DNA from: Primula veris
Taxonomy: Eukaryota; Streptophyta; Magnoliopsida; Ericales; Primulaceae
Assembly: GCA_963682055.1 (NCBI GenBank)
Contig: OY821741.1
Coordinates: 12,187,697 to 12,251,696, forward strand
DNA: 64,000 bases
Direction of reading: 5' to 3'
Position numbers and translations under genes: made by a program. Positions 47,073 through 59,939 of this stretch are shown piece after piece. The notes beneath the pieces are model-generated. The model was not told the DNA's origin and did not search any database. It saw nothing but the letters and a program-made list of their open reading frames with translations. Every line of letters starts with the position of its first letter. Position 1 is the stretch's first letter.

Positions 47073-48170
47073 ATGACGAACGAAAATGTCTCTGAACCTA
47101 TTGTCCCTTAAGTGAGTTTGCATGACGTAGTGGTTGGTGTGAATGTCCATAACACTATGGGCGATGCAAATATGGGAGCTGACGCTCAGGCGCATTCTAC
47201 GGAGGTTGCGGCCGTTGTGGCTGTGGCTGTGGCCGAGGCTGCGGCCAAGGCTATGGCTGCGGCCAGGGGCAAGGCACCGATGTGTTCGGCTATGCTTGTT
47301 TTGCCGACCTCTCATCTGGAGAAGCCAAAAAAATTTAGGGGTGACAACTTCAAACGTTGGCAGAAAAATATGTTGTTTTATTTAACCACCCTTAACTTAA
47401 CCCAGTTTCTTAAGGAGATTGCTCCCGTCCTTAGCGAGGACGATCTGGATGAGCAGTCGGTCTCGGCAGTTGAGGCATGCAGAGATGCCGACTACCTATG
47501 CCGGAACTATATCCTGTGTGCTCTAGATGACACCATATTCAGTGTCTTCGAGCCCAAAGAAACTGCAAATGAGCTTTGAGAGACTCTCGAAAAGAAGTAC
47601 AAGGTGAATAATGTTGGCACAAATAAATTTGTCATCACGGATTTTCACGAGTACATGATGACTGATAATAGGAGTGTCATTGAGCAGGTTGAGGAGATAC
47701 AGCTCATATACCATCGGCTTGATGCTAAATAGCTAGTTATCAATGAACCCTACCAGGTGGCTCTCATGATTGAGAAACTGCCACTGCCATGGAAGGAGTT
47801 TCAAAACTAACTGAAGCACAAGCGGAAGGTAATGAGTCTAGAGGGACTCATAGAGAGGTTGAATATCGAGCAAAACAACCGTCATTCTGGAAAGAAAGGC
47901 GGTATTGCTAGTAGCTCGGTGTCAAAGGCCCATGTGATTGAGGCCACGCGTGTCAAGCAGAAACGCCCTGACAACGCAGGCGGTGCTGTTGCTGCAAAGA
48001 AATTTGCGGTAACCTGCTTTGTGTGTAACAGGACCGGTCATCATGTCGCAGACTGTTATGACAATAAATGCACTGCTAAGCCCAAACCCCCACCGAAGAA
48101 CTTTAAGGGCAAGGGGGAGATGAGAGCTCAAGCTCAGGCCAATGTGGCTGAGGGAGTAGAGGATGACATG
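47073..48170 (+). pseudogene. Copia element 2 gag
   Basis: The ATG at 47073 is followed after 12 codons by TAA (47109-47111). The Ala-rich leader, [20 protein letters not shown] block and EKKYKVNN then follow. Further stops are at 47577-47579, near 47731 and near 47808. The region LKHKRKVMSLEGLIERLNIE is kept here but lost in element 1. The CCHC knuckle [14 protein letters not shown] is intact near 48016-48057. Confidence 0.9.
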
Positions 48171-49408
48171 CATCTCTTTGCAGTGGTCTCCGAGGTGAAC
48201 CTGGTGGGAAGCAACCCCAATAAATGGTGGCTAGATACCGACACCACGAGCCACATCTACTCCAACAAGTGGATGTTCAAGACCTACGAGGCAGTGGATG
48301 GTGAGATCTGCTTCATGGGAAATTCTGCCACTTCCAAGGTGGAAGGAAAGGGGACAGTGGTGATGAACCTGACCTCAGGAAAAGAGCTGACGCTGACTGG
48401 GGTGCTCCATGTACCAGATATTTGCAAGAATCTGATTTCAGGCTCAGTAATGGTGAAGAAGGGTTTTAAACTAGTTTTTGAATCCGATAAAGTTGTAATC
48501 ACCAAGAATGGAATTTATGTAGGCCGTGACTATATGACCAACGGCATGTTTAATTTGAATGTAGGAACTCCAGCTCCTAAAGCTGAGTTTGCTAATAAAG
48601 GTGCTAAGGCTGAGGCCAGTACCAGTAATGTAATGACTGTTGCCAAGTTGGCCAATAATATTTCAGATTCTGCTTATATCTTTGAGTCATTTCATTTGTG
48701 GCATGGTAGATTAGGACATGTGAATTTTAATTCTATGAAGAAATTAATATCACTGCAACTAATACCAAACTTTGTCTTTAATAAACAAAATAAATGTGAA
48801 ATATGTGTAGAAGGAAAGCAAAGGAAATCATCGTTTCAACTTGTTGAGCGAGATAGTGAACCTTTTGGTTTGATTCACACAGAAGTGTGTGATTTGAAAT
48901 TTATTAAAGCAAGGGGAGGTAAAAGATACTTCATAACTTTTATAGATAATTGTACTAGATACTTTTAGGTTTACTTAATAAAAGTAAAAGCGATGCAGTA
49001 GATATGTTCACTCTATATAAAACTGAAGTAGAAAATCAACTCAATAAAAAGATTAAAATATCGAGGAGTGATAGAGGAGGTGAATATGAAGCGTCGTTTG
49101 TGTAAATATGTGCGGAGAGTGGCATCATTCATCAAACCACAGCTCCATACTCTCCGAAGCAAAATAGAGTTGCGGGGCGTAAAAATAGAACGCTCAAAAA
49201 AATGATGAATGCGATGTTAATAAGTTCTGGATTACCCCAGAACATGTGGGGGGAAGCGTTGCTTTCCGCTAACTATGTTTTAAACAAGTTACCACATAAG
49301 AAGCGAGACAAACCACCATACGAATTATGGAAATGTCATCAACCTAGCTAAAAGAACCTGAGGGTTTGGTGATGTCTCGCTAAGGTCCTAATCTCCGCTC
49401 CTAAAAGG
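48171..49408 (+). pseudogene. Copia element 2 protease and integrase
   Basis: The protease motif reads WWLDTDT: the Gly of DTG is Asp (codon 48240-48242), expected to kill the active site. HHCC module LWHGRLGHVNFNSM...CEIC is intact. The first catalytic Asp region reads HTEVCDLKF where element 1 has HTDVCDLKF, so the Asp is changed to Glu. The frame stops at 48966-48968, and downstream integrase text (RSDRGGEYE; then GVAERKN read as RVAGRKN) has stops and loses the catalytic Glu. Confidence 0.9.
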
Positions 49409-51266
49409 ATGAGAATTGGTCCAAAAATGATGGACTGCATGTTCATTGGATATGCACAAAATAGCAGTGTGTATCGGTTTCTCGTACACAAGTCGGAAAA
49501 CCCCGATGTGCACGTAGATACGATAATTGAAAGCCAAGAGACTTCTTTCTTTGAGGATATCTTTCTCTGCAGAATGCCAACACCTGTACAAACTCAAGAG
49601 TTGAACAGTGATGGAAATGTGGGGGCAAGTGACCCGTCAGAGAAAAAAGAAGAGAAAGAGCCTCAGCGAAGCAAAAGGGCAAGCAAGGAAACTTCTTATG
49701 GGTCTGATTTCGTAACCTTCATGATAGAAGGTGAACCGGTGACATATCAACAGGCTATGTCAATGTCGGATTCCCAATATTGGGAAGAAGCAATCAATAA
49801 TGAGACTGAATCGATTATGCAAAACTGCACTTGGGAACTAGTGGATCTTCCGCAAAGATGCAAGCCCGTAGGTCACAAGTGGATATTCAAGAGGAAGTTA
49901 GAGGTTGATGGCACGATCGAGAAGTACAAGGCAAGACTTGTAGTCAAAGGCTTCAGGCAAACTGAATTTGTCGATTATTTTGACACGTATGCTCCTGTCT
50001 CTAGGAAAACGTTGATTCAGATCGTCATTGCTCTCGCGACATTGTTTGATCTGGAAATACATCAGATGGATGTAAAGACGGCTTTTCTAATTGGAGAATT
50101 AGAAGAAGAAATTTATATGGAACAACCTGAAGGGTTTGTGGTTCCAGGGAAAGAGCACATGGTGTGCAAACTTGTAAAGTCTCTATATGGACTTAAATAA
50201 GCACCCAAACAAGAGCACAAGAAATTTGATAGAATCATTCTATCAAATGTCTTTCGCATAAATGAGTGTGACAAATGTGTCTACATGAAAGGAAATGAAA
50301 ATGACTTGTAGTAGTCTGCCTTTATGTGGACGACATGATTATAATAAGGAGTACTGATAAGATCAACTCCACTAAGAAAAATGTTATCACATCATTTCGA
50401 CATGAAAGACCTGGGTATAGATGACATTATACTTGGTATGAAAATCACCAAGACGTCAGAGGGGTATGCCCTGTCACAAGGTCATTATGTTAGAAAAACA
50501 CTTGACAAATTTGCCAGTGGTAGTAAGGCAATGTGTAGAACTCCAATTGAGTTCAATTGTAGCCTGAAAAAGAATTTCGGCAAAAGTGTGAGACAATTGA
50601 AATTCTCTAGGATCATAGGCAGTCCCATGTATGTGATGAACTGTACTAGACCTGATATCGCCAACTCAGTAAGTAGACTGAGCAGGTATACTAGTAATCC
50701 AAATGAGGAGCACTTGAAGGCCATCATAAAACTTCTCAGATATATGAGATATATAGCCGATTATGGGTTGCACTATACCAGATATCCAGCGGTACTGGAT
50801 GGGTATTCAGATGCCAACTGGATATCAGACTCCAATACACAAGATCCATGAGTGGATATGTGTTTGTAATGGGAGGTGTTGTCGTGTCTTGGAGATCCTC
50901 CAAACAAACTTGCATCGCAAGGTCAACTATGGAATCAGAATTCATAGCCGTGGACCTGGCTACTGAAGAGGCAGACTGGCTGAGAAGCTTCTTGGAAGTG
51001 ATTCCAATATGGCCAAAACCTATTCTCGTGATAAGCATGCTATTGCACGGGCTCAGGACCACATGTGTAATGGAAAGTTTCGACACATACGTCGAAGACA
51101 TAAATCCGTAAGAGAATTGTTAGCTAATGGTGTTGTGTCCTTAGATTTTGCGAGATCAAATGATAATATTGTGGATCCATTTACAAAGGGCTTAACTCAA
51201 GAGAGAGTCGAAGCGTCATCGAACAGAATGGGATTGAAGCACATTAAATTGGTAGCCTCCCCATAG
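49409..51266 (+). pseudogene. Copia element 2 reverse transcriptase and RNase H
   Basis: An open stretch of 263 codons (49409-50200) covers the integrase tail and RT up to LVKSLYGLK, and keeps the 28 bp deleted in element 1. A TAA at 50198-50200 and a frameshift precede the LYVDDMII block (about 50318-50341). 50381-50851 holds MKDLG, TPIEFN and [15 protein letters not shown]. RNase H is split at 50845-50851, and the HCDSQST motif is lost through a deletion of about 19 bp near 51040. Confidence 0.9.
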
Positions 51267-51823
51267 GCAACCCAACCCTAATGGGATTTACCTGCTGGGT
51301 TCAATAGGAAACTGAACTGTGGGGACAGCCCAACAAAGCACTCGGGAACCTGTAGTTCCCATCCCATTTCCGCAATGGCATAGTGATAGACATGTACCAT
51401 AGTAAGGGTGAGCATGTGGCTCTTAATGATCCAAGTATTTCGAAGGTCGAGTAAGGTGAGTCAGGACACCTTCTACTTGGAACCACCTATAACGAGTGTG
51501 TAAGGATGGTACCATGTGATGAGCATGGGCTAAATCACTAGAGCACTCAGTTGAACGTGCCAAGGCAGTCCAGACCAAATATGGACAACAACTAAAGGGC
51601 TTCATACGTGGGTAGAGAATGCACTATGCGGGTGTCATTCTGGGATACATAAAACTTAATGGTCCAAGGCTTTACAGCTACCTAATAGCAGTATTCTGGG
51701 TGGTACTCTGCTATGGCAGGTTCAAGACCCGCGCTACCTTACCTTAGGTAGTGAACTTTTGTGGTTCTCTTGTTTGCCTTTTAGGACATGGGATTTTAAG
51801 CCAATTGCATTCATGTGGGGGAT

Positions 51824-53146
51824 TATTGGAAAAACCATGTTAAACATGGTTTTTTCTTAATGGTCACATGACCATCTTTGAGTCAAGATTCTAAGCGACA
51901 TCCGTTGTCTATTGACACCGTACTGAAGACGCTTGAGTATATGGTATGACAAGGGTCGTAACGGTATGTTATTCGGAGAATGGGAGTGAATGGAAATTGG
52001 CGTCAAGAATTGGGATTGAGAAAGAGGAAAACTCTTAATGCTGAAAAATGAGTTAAATGAGGATAACTCATTGGGAATTGTCCCACATTGGAAAATTAAG
52101 TCATTTTTACAATATATATACAAATCTATCCCATGTGGATATTAAGTTGTGTGTCCACATACACATGTGTGTATTAAGTGTGTACCACACGCTCGCTTGC
52201 TCGTCGGGAGCGCTTGCTCGTCGGGCGTGCTTGCTAGTCGGGACAGAAAAGAAGTTTTGTATTAATAACAGGAGTGGTCCTGTAAGCTTCCAATAAATCT
52301 GTAACTATTGCAATGAATATGAATTCATTGCATAGTTAATACTACAATTTCGAATTTTGAAAAACTAACAGTATTAAAGTGCGACTTTAATGGCTGAGAT
52401 AAACAGCAACCTATAAATAAGCAGACCCCCCACAGGTCAAAACACAACATTCTGAAATACAAACAACACCATATATCATTTCTCTAAAATCCAGCATTAC
52501 ATTTTAGTGAGGGAGAGCCACCCACCAACAGCTCGACCTTGACTCGTCGTCAGTTTTTGGTGAGTCATCCGAGACGTTGTACCTTGGGATCGAAGCGCCA
52601 ATGCAACCTGAAACCAAAGGAGGTTGGGCGAATATCGGTTAAGGGCAGACTATTTAACAGTCGCCTCGTCTATTTCTTTTCTGTCCTTTTTATTTCATTT
52701 CATTTCTGTAATTTAATTTCAGTATTTCAATTTCCCGTCCTTAGCTGTAACATTTCAATTCTGCTTTTACCTTTCTGTAATTTATTTAAATTATTGTTTC
52801 AATTTTTTAATTAGAATAGTTTCATTTCAGTCCTGTAATTTATTTACAGAAACAGTCAACTTGTTTAGTAATATACTATTCTGTCTAGCAGTTTCTTTTA
52901 ATTAACAAACAGTCCAGCAGTTTCGTTTTATGATATTCTGTCTAACAGTTTTGTTTAATTTCAAACCAGTCCAGCAATTTAATAACTTATATTATTCTGT
53001 CTGGAATTTTATTTATTTGCATTTACATTCTGCAAGTGTCGGAATATTGTAATAGAGTCACATTCCGTTTAATAGAAATAAAATTGTTTATTTCTTTTTA
53101 TTACTTGCACTTTAAATTATTAATTTTACCTACAACAAAACCAACA
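51824..53146 (+). repeat. 3' LTR of copia element 2
   Basis: 1323 bp, preceded by GTGGGGGAT (51815-51823). The first bases are TATTGG, one change from TGTTGG. TATAAATA at 52412-52419. It retains the leader 'ccaccaacagctcgaccttg' that the 5' LTR has mostly lost. Confidence 0.92.
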
Positions 53147-53371
53147 GATTATAGCTTAGAAAAAGTTATTTAATAGATGTAATTTGGCAAGTTGCTATTT
53201 AGAAATTCTTAAGAAGTAATAATTAGTGCATTGGATGATTCATTATTTGACACACGCTTTTTATTTGTAGGAGTACAATTGAACTAGGGTGATAGAGTCA
53301 CTATTATTTAGTTATTGTCTAACTACAAGTTTAAACAAATAAAACATTCATTTTTAGTCCAAGAAGAAAAC

Positions 53372-54535
53372 ATTCATTTATAGAACAGTCCTTCATATCA
53401 AATTTATTAGAAGTGGATGAATGGACCAAGTTTCCCCCGATGAAAAACGCTGGTTTTTTGGAAGGTGGCAAAGCCAAAGATTCGCTTGTAAGCATAGGAA
53501 CGACATCGGACATAATAGGCCTATCAGTTGCATCTTCTTGCACACATAAAAAGACCCACGTGAACAGGTCTCAAGAACTCGTTGTTGTTGAATGTTTCGC
53601 CAAATGTTCGATCCTTAAGCTCGAACATGTCCTTTTTCCTCATAGTTCCCACGCCTAAAAATTCAACTTTTAAGCCCAAATTTGTGTTCTAAATAGTCAC
53701 AGATATCTTAAGTGTAAAAAACATCCAAAGAAATATGTTGCCAAACTGACACTAAATAGTCTCACATGCATAAGCAAACATCAAGTTCTATTATCCTTGG
53801 TATCAACAATTTCTAAAACAAGTACAATGAGCATGATTTTTTTCATCATGAAAATAACACCTCTACAAAGTTAACAAGACACCATAGGTCAAGTTCTAAG
53901 ATCTCTTAGCTTATTGCTTGTTAGATTTAGAAAAGAAAGCCAATTTTAAACCAGATAAAGGCCTTGTTTGACAACAGCTTTGAAGCTCAGGTTCGTTTGT
54001 CTTAAAAGATGGAATATAATGGTGGACCAACTTAAAAGCTGAGCTTAGCTGTTTTTCCAAATGATAGCTAAAAGCTTTAACATGGGCTAACTTTTTTCTC
54101 AAACTCAAAAAAGTCAATTTATTTGTTTAAAATCTGAAGCCAAACTTGGCAAATTTAGATACTATCCATCCTATTATTATCACAATTTGTATCTCTGATT
54201 TGGCAGATAAAACTTAGTATGCTATAATATAGCATCAGTATTTATATATATACATAATTGGTGTGAAAACCCCACTTTTTATTAAAAAAAACCCCACTTT
54301 TTATTAATTAAATAAAAAATGGAGAAAAACCCTACTGAACAGAAATAAAGTGTTAATTGTGCAACAACTAAGAGATAAAAACTTGAAGGACCACACAAGA
54401 AAACAGAGGGTCTAAACCCCAATTTCTCGTGCCACTAATAATCTCTAACACCAAACCACCAAAGCTAAAACATCTAATTTCACTAAAAAATAGCCATTCA
54501 TTGCATATTTTAGTGCATACAAGTATAACCACTGC
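53372..54535 (-). pseudogene. Receptor-like kinase, C-terminal relic
   Basis: Receptor-like kinases relay extracellular signals through a cytosolic Ser/Thr kinase. Two pieces are seen. 54535-54420 holds subdomains VIII-IX: a Y-A-M-N-G-Y-F type APE-region with SFGGLVLEIISGTRN, split between frames. 53660-53372 holds the kinase tail ELKDRTFGETFNNNEFLRPV, HVGLF and then, after a 2-nt deletion, VQEDATDRPIMSDVVPMLTSE with PAFFIGGN. The wording fits the S-domain/DUF26 receptor kinase group. The 750 bp between looks like an intron containing a MITE-like segment (53955-54110). The extracellular and N-lobe parts are absent. Confidence 0.78.
53955..54125. repeat. MITE-like inverted-repeat segment in the kinase relic intron
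   Basis: 'ccttgtttgacaacagcttt' and the AGCTTTTAAG/CTTAAAAGCT-type inverted pieces resemble hAT MITE interiors. The ends were not defined. Confidence 0.35.
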
Positions 54536-54559
54536 AGTGCATAAAGATGGTTTCAGACG

Positions 54560-55200
54560 CAAATTTATGTGCTTAACTTAATACATTGTAGAGAGAATTT
54601 GATAACACAGGTGCACCTGGACCTTCATTAAAACTATTATTAATGTCGTGATTTACTCCGTTTATATTCAATGTCTGATTTTCATCCTAATTATACTTAT
54701 TAATCTAATATTCTGATTTAGGAGGCAAATGATGGAGTTGCATTGAAAGAAGGGTAATTCGCCAATTTTCGATAATTACGATGCTGTTCGGTAAACTGGG
54801 CATAAATAATTCGTCCGAGCTTGATTGACACGATTTAAGATGTTTTCGAATACTATAAAAAGAGATCTACAAGTTTCGGGTTTGGAGTCTTGGGAGAAAA
54901 CGACAATACAAAAGGCCAAAGATACTTTTGAAGTGCGATTGATTGTTTCACAATTAAAGTGATATATAACAGAAGTATACGGACTTGAGGAGTAATAATG
55001 AGGGAATTGGTGATTAGCTACCATTTGAAACTATATATTTAACAGTTATTACCGCTTACAAACTATTTATTGTAAATTACTACCCATTTTAAATACATAC
55101 AAGTCCAACACATTTGACTCAATAAAACTTTGACCAAGACCAAGACCATTAACCAGTTTCCGGCGTTGACCACTAGATTTCGGCGTTGACCCAAAAACAT
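54560..55200. other. Noncoding sequence
   Basis: An open minus-strand frame (54776-55024) has no recognised motif. No element ends seen. Confidence 0.3.
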
Positions 55201-55204
55201 TAAA

Positions 55205-55545
55205 AAAAAAACTAAAAAAACTAAAAAAATAACAGAAAAAATTAAAAAAAAATCCAGAAAAAATATAAAAATTGGAAAAAAAATTAAAAAATTAGGAAAA
55301 AAATTATAAAATTATTAAAAAAAACAAAAAATAATTTTTTAACAATCTCTTACAAAATTTATAAAAATTCCGAAAAAATAAAAAAATACTAAAAAAAATA
55401 TAAAAATTCAGTAAAAAAAAAATAAAAAAATCTAGAAAACTTATAAAAATTGGAAAAAAAATTAAAAAAATTCGAAAAAATATTAAAATTTTGGAAAAAA
55501 TCCAAAAACTTTTTTTACAAAAATTAAAAAATATCATTTTTTTTT
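55205..55545. repeat. A-rich low-complexity tract
   Basis: Imperfect repeats of 'aaaaattnnaaaaaa' type. Open frames here on the minus strand are Phe/Ile-rich artefacts of composition. Confidence 0.7.
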
Positions 55546-56285
55546 TTGACAATCTAATACAATTTTTTTTTTTTGACAATCTAATGCAATTTTTGTGAGA
55601 ATATAATACACATTTTTTGACAATCTAATACATTTTTTTTGCAATCTAATACAATTTTTTAAAAAATCTAATATAATTTATTTGACAATCTAATACAATT
55701 TTTTGACAATCTAATACAATTTTTTTGAAAATATATTGCAAATTCTCGACAATCTAATACAAAAATTTGACAATAAATAGAAAATATAATACAATTTTTG
55801 TGACAATCTAATACAAATTTTTTAACAATCTGATAAATTTTTTTGAAAATATAATACAATTTTTTGACAAACTAATAACTTTTTTTTCAATTGAATATAC
55901 AATCTAATACAAAATTTTGACAATCTAATATATTTTTTTGACAATCGAATACAAAATTTTAACAATCTAATATAATTTAATTTTTTCGGTAATTTAATAA
56001 AAAAAAATTGACAATCTAATACAATTTTTTTTAAATATAATTCAAGTTTTTGGGTAATTAAATACAAAAAAATGACAATCTAATATGATTTTTTAGACAA
56101 TCTAATACAAAATTTTGAAAATCTAATGCAATTTTTTTGACGATCTAATAGAAAATCTGATACAATTTTTTTGGTAATTTTAAACAAAATTTTTGATAAT
56201 CTAATACAATTTTTTTTGCAATCTAATACAAAATTTTGAAAATTTAATACAAAATACAAATACGAAAACAGACAGTCTAATATAG
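55545..56285 (+). repeat. Degenerate tandem array, 20-25 bp unit with GACAATCTAATACAATTTTT
   Basis: About thirty imperfect copies with core CAATCTAATA and variable A/T spacers. The same core occurs in both orientations in the MULE subterminal region at 26260-27180. It is likely subterminal DNA of a related, otherwise lost MULE. Confidence 0.72.
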
Positions 56286-56525
56286 TGAACAGTCTAATTA
56301 ACTTTAACTATTTAGTCCATGGCCTAATTTACAATTTGACTTGCTGGTTTATTAACATCATTCAATCCATGGTCTAATTTACAGTTTAGTCCCTGGACAA
56401 ATTAACAATTCAGAGTTTTCAACAAAACATGTCACCGTCATTGTGCAGCAGCTAGGGATTAGCCCCACCGCCGCCACTATGCTCATATCTTGTGACAGAG
56501 ATAAAGGCTAGATCTACATATATCC

Positions 56526-56557
<32 letters not shown>

Positions 56558-56640
56558 ATATAGATATAGATATAGGTATATATGTCGTCGTGGTCTGTTC
56601 GCCGTGATCGGTTCGCCGGAGCTGCTGCACAGTGGCGCCG

Positions 56641-56676
<36 letters not shown>

Positions 56677-56980
56677 TAGATATATAGAGAGAGATGTACA
56701 GAGGGGGAGCATCGTCTTCTCTGGTCAAACTACGGATAAAAAGTTGTCGCAGCGACGGAGTTTATCAGAACGGTGGTGGGGTGTTTTAGGAGCTGATTGA
56801 GAGAGAGAGTGTGTGTTTTGGGTTAATGTCACAAAAAGGAATTTTGACCCCTTTTATATTTATGTCAGGTGGTACCAAAATCAAATTAAAATCTTTAAAA
56901 ATGATATCTTATGCTAATAAAAAATATAATTAATACTAAAACCTAATAATTCTTTTAAAATGGTACGAAGACTTCAATCT
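56286..56980 (-). mobile_element. Second MULE-type end with GC-rich leader
   Basis: 56846-56980 matches the MULE end at 27452-27560 ('aggtggtaccaaaa', 'cttatgctaataaaaa', 'taaaacctaataat'). Inside it lies a GC-richer, TA-microsatellite-split segment (56582-56790), in the same position as the GA-rich leader of the first copy. No transposase remains. Confidence 0.55.
56521..56695. repeat. Two TA/GATA microsatellites
   Basis: Runs of (TA)n with GATA at about 56521-56582 and 56644-56692 flank a GC-rich island. They produce spurious Tyr/Ile frames on both strands. Confidence 0.8.
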
Positions 56981-56999
56981 ATTGCTGAATATAAGTATC

Positions 57000-59850
57000 A
57001 CCAACTTGGTGATGCGGGAGAATGGCCGGCCACGTGAAAATCTTTAGAAAATAATAATAATATCAAGGTGTATAGTACTATTCTATAGATTTTTTTAGTT
57101 GATTTTTGAATTTGGATTTTAAAAATTTCTGATTGTTTGAAAAGTCAAATTATTCAGCTTATAAAAATCTGATGATTTTTGGACTGAAAAAGTTAAAGTA
57201 TATTTATTTTGTAAATATAGATTTTCAATAAATTTTTAAAACATATTTTTAAAATATTAATAAAGATAGTCTTAACTAGCAATAATTAGTATAGTTTTCT
57301 GTATTTCTGTTTAGTCTATTTTAATAATAAAAAGACTCATACATTCTTATAGATTTAAAACATAGATAATAAAGTTGTGTATCTATCATCACTCATATTA
57401 CATACACACTAAACACATAATTTTAAAAAAATTCCCAAATCTCTCATACTCCTAAAATTTCTCATGGCTATCTTATTTTAAAACACCCGATTTCATATCA
57501 TTTATTATCATAATACATGCATCTGCTTAATTAATTTAGTTTCATCATGTGAAAATATATAATAGCTAGTTTTCTATAATATTAGATCAATTTCGTTATA
57601 TTTTCTAGTATCATATTAAGAAGATACATTTCATTAGATTATGTATATTGTTTAAACTATGTTGTTGTGTTCAATTAAAATCCATATCGCTAAGTTATGT
57701 ATTCTATTGATTTTTTTTTTTTGATTTTATGCTATCATAAATAAAAATGTATGTTGTGAAAAAAGTAGTTCGAATTGTATACTTTCAAAATCGTAATTGT
57801 ATTCTCTCAAAATCATTGACCTATGTATTCTCTCAAAATATACATTATAATTTCCTTTTGTATGAGATTATATCAATTTGGTTGAATTCTCTCAAAATAT
57901 GTTATAGTAGTTTATGTATACTGTTAAATGAAATCCAGATCATTTGCTATATATATGTTTAAACTATTTTGTTGTGCTCTATCAATATTCATACCACTAA
58001 ATCGTGTATTCTATTAAAATCAATGAATTGTATGCTATCAAAACTGTAATTGTATGATGGTAAAAAAAAGGTGTAAGTAATTTAGTTGTAGGGAAATTTT
58101 ATATTTACTATAAAAAATAGGTAAAGTATTTTGGGTGTAGGGAAATTTTACATTTGCTATACAATCTTCTTTTTCATCTTTAACATGCCCTGATATATTT
58201 CCACGAGCCCTTTTTGACAACCAATCTTTTTTTTATCCTTAACATGGCATGTTATATATCCTTACTTAAATTTCAAGAAATGTGAGGAGAGAACATTTTA
58301 CTCAAACCATTACCAGCAGGAGACTTCTTATGACTTATGAGTACAATAATACGATAAATAATTTAATCCCTTCAAAACCAAATTATTGCCCAATTGTTTT
58401 CTTGAAAGAAACTAAATTATTCATATGCATGTCTGCAGAATCGGAAGGTGAGAATGGTGATATCGGCTTAAGTCCAATATTTAATTTAGTAGGATTCTGT
58501 ATGTTTGATGATGCATAAGTATTATCTTCGTATTTAATGTCATTGTGGTGCACTGTTGGCTGAGATGAAAGATCCGACCAAGAATTGTTAGGGTTACTCA
58601 TATCAATATTGTTTTGTATAGATGGGTTGTAACAACAAAATGGTTCCCATGTATTAGATGTATATCAAATTATCAATATCCATTGGAGACGATTCTGCAG
58701 ATTTTGATATATATATCTGACATTCTCATGATTATTTCACTTGAATCAAAATGGTTCGAGCGATTTACATTTAATTTCTTCATTGGAACGTCCTCATGCC
58801 GATTTGAAATCAAGGAAAATTTAAATAAACTAAGTCTTGAAAGTTCACATAAAAAATATTAATGACCGACTGGACACATTTAGCAACACAAACACCCAGT
58901 TTGAAACTTACACTTAGCTAGAGTTAAAAGGAATTTTGACAATTTAAAGAGCGACTAATGCCATCTCCATATTTAAGGGGGGTCCTAATAAAATATGACA
59001 ATAAAGGATTAGCATATATTAATTAAAAAACAGTTATTTAGTAATTAACCAAAAAATAGTTTCAATGATACTAATGCTTATATATTATATTTTGGCAATT
59101 CATTAAATATTTTGTTATGACTTTTTATGTATTGCTAATAATATTAGTTAAAAAAATAAGTAAGAATCAATTCAAGACACTATGACTCTAACGTATACAA
59201 CATGTTGATACGTGACACACATATTTGAAAAAATAAAAATTATAGTAATAATAACATATAGCGGTGGTTGCAAATAAAATTTAAAAAAACTTTTGCTAGT
59301 TTGTATGAAAATTAACTATAATGAAATTGTGTAAAATATATTTGGTTGTTCGTTTATATCTATGCAAAGTGAGTTTATGTAAACTTAAGTATTTAATAGA
59401 AAAGATTGGATTTTCCGGATTTTTAATATTGTTACACCTTTTATTTGTTCATATTTTTCCATTTAATAGCTCGGATTTTTAATTTTACCTTTTTATACAT
59501 TTGTTTCTTTATACTTTTCCTTTTTGTAGCATTGTTTTCTTAAATTTTATTTATATTACCTTGGTTTCTAATTTTTATCTTATTTTTGGTCAATTTTCAA
59601 ATACTCAAACTTTCGGCATATGACTGGACATGATTTTATTGTTGTGCCTTTTTTTTAGAGTTTGAAAAATATATTAAAATTGATCAAAAATGAAAAAAAT
59701 TTAGAAACTGGGTATAAAAAAGAAAATTTAATAAATCGGGGCAAAAAAAAAGGTATAAAATCCCGCTTTTCTGGTATTTACAATTTAAAAAATATTATGT
59801 TCTTATATTTTTGCAACACCAAACATTTAGTCACGGCTCTGCCCCTGATT
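57000..59850. other. AT-rich noncoding sequence with one unrecognised frame
   Basis: TTCTCTCAAAAT-type short repeats occur at 57790-57905. A minus-strand frame (58383-58601) reads NPNNSWSDLSSQPTVHHND and LKPISPFSPSDSADMHMNN, composition like a transcription-factor tail, but the family was not recognised. No element borders. Confidence 0.35.
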
Positions 59851-59851
59851 G

Positions 59852-59936
59852 CATGTGTTATCATTACGTGCATTTTTTTTTGCATTTCATATACATATAT
59901 TTTACACGTATAATTTATTTACACATATAAATTAAT
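59852..59936 (+). repeat. Direct repeat, left copy flanking the chimeric block
   Basis: It contains 'atgtgttatcatta.gtgcat' and 'acacgtataattt.tttaca', repeated at 60779-60862. Confidence 0.65.
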
Positions 59937-59939
59937 TTT

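Larger units (their letters stand above)
45730..53146 (+). mobile_element. Copia element 2 (same family, more decayed)
   Basis: Flanked by a perfect GATTA duplication (45725-45729 and 53147-53151). The LTRs are 45730-46884 and 51824-53146. The domain order is the same as in element 1. The sequence without insertion is preserved near 60745, where 'atgttgattata' runs on unbroken. It has many stops and frameshifts and a mutated protease active site. Confidence 0.95.

Noticed and set aside
54776..55024. 82-codon minus-strand frame
   Set aside because: No motif, no conserved copy in the window, and no exon borders; left as noncoding.
55304..56067. Several minus-strand frames rich in Phe, Ile, Lys
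   Set aside because: Composition artefacts of A-rich DNA and of the CAATCTAATA array.
55545..56285. Possible CRISPR-like array of short repeats
   Set aside because: Units are degenerate, AT-only, without defined spacers, and the host is a plant; fits a subterminal transposon repeat.
56483..56800. Tyr/Ile-repeat frames around the TA microsatellites
   Set aside because: Direct translation of (TA)n; no conserved domain.
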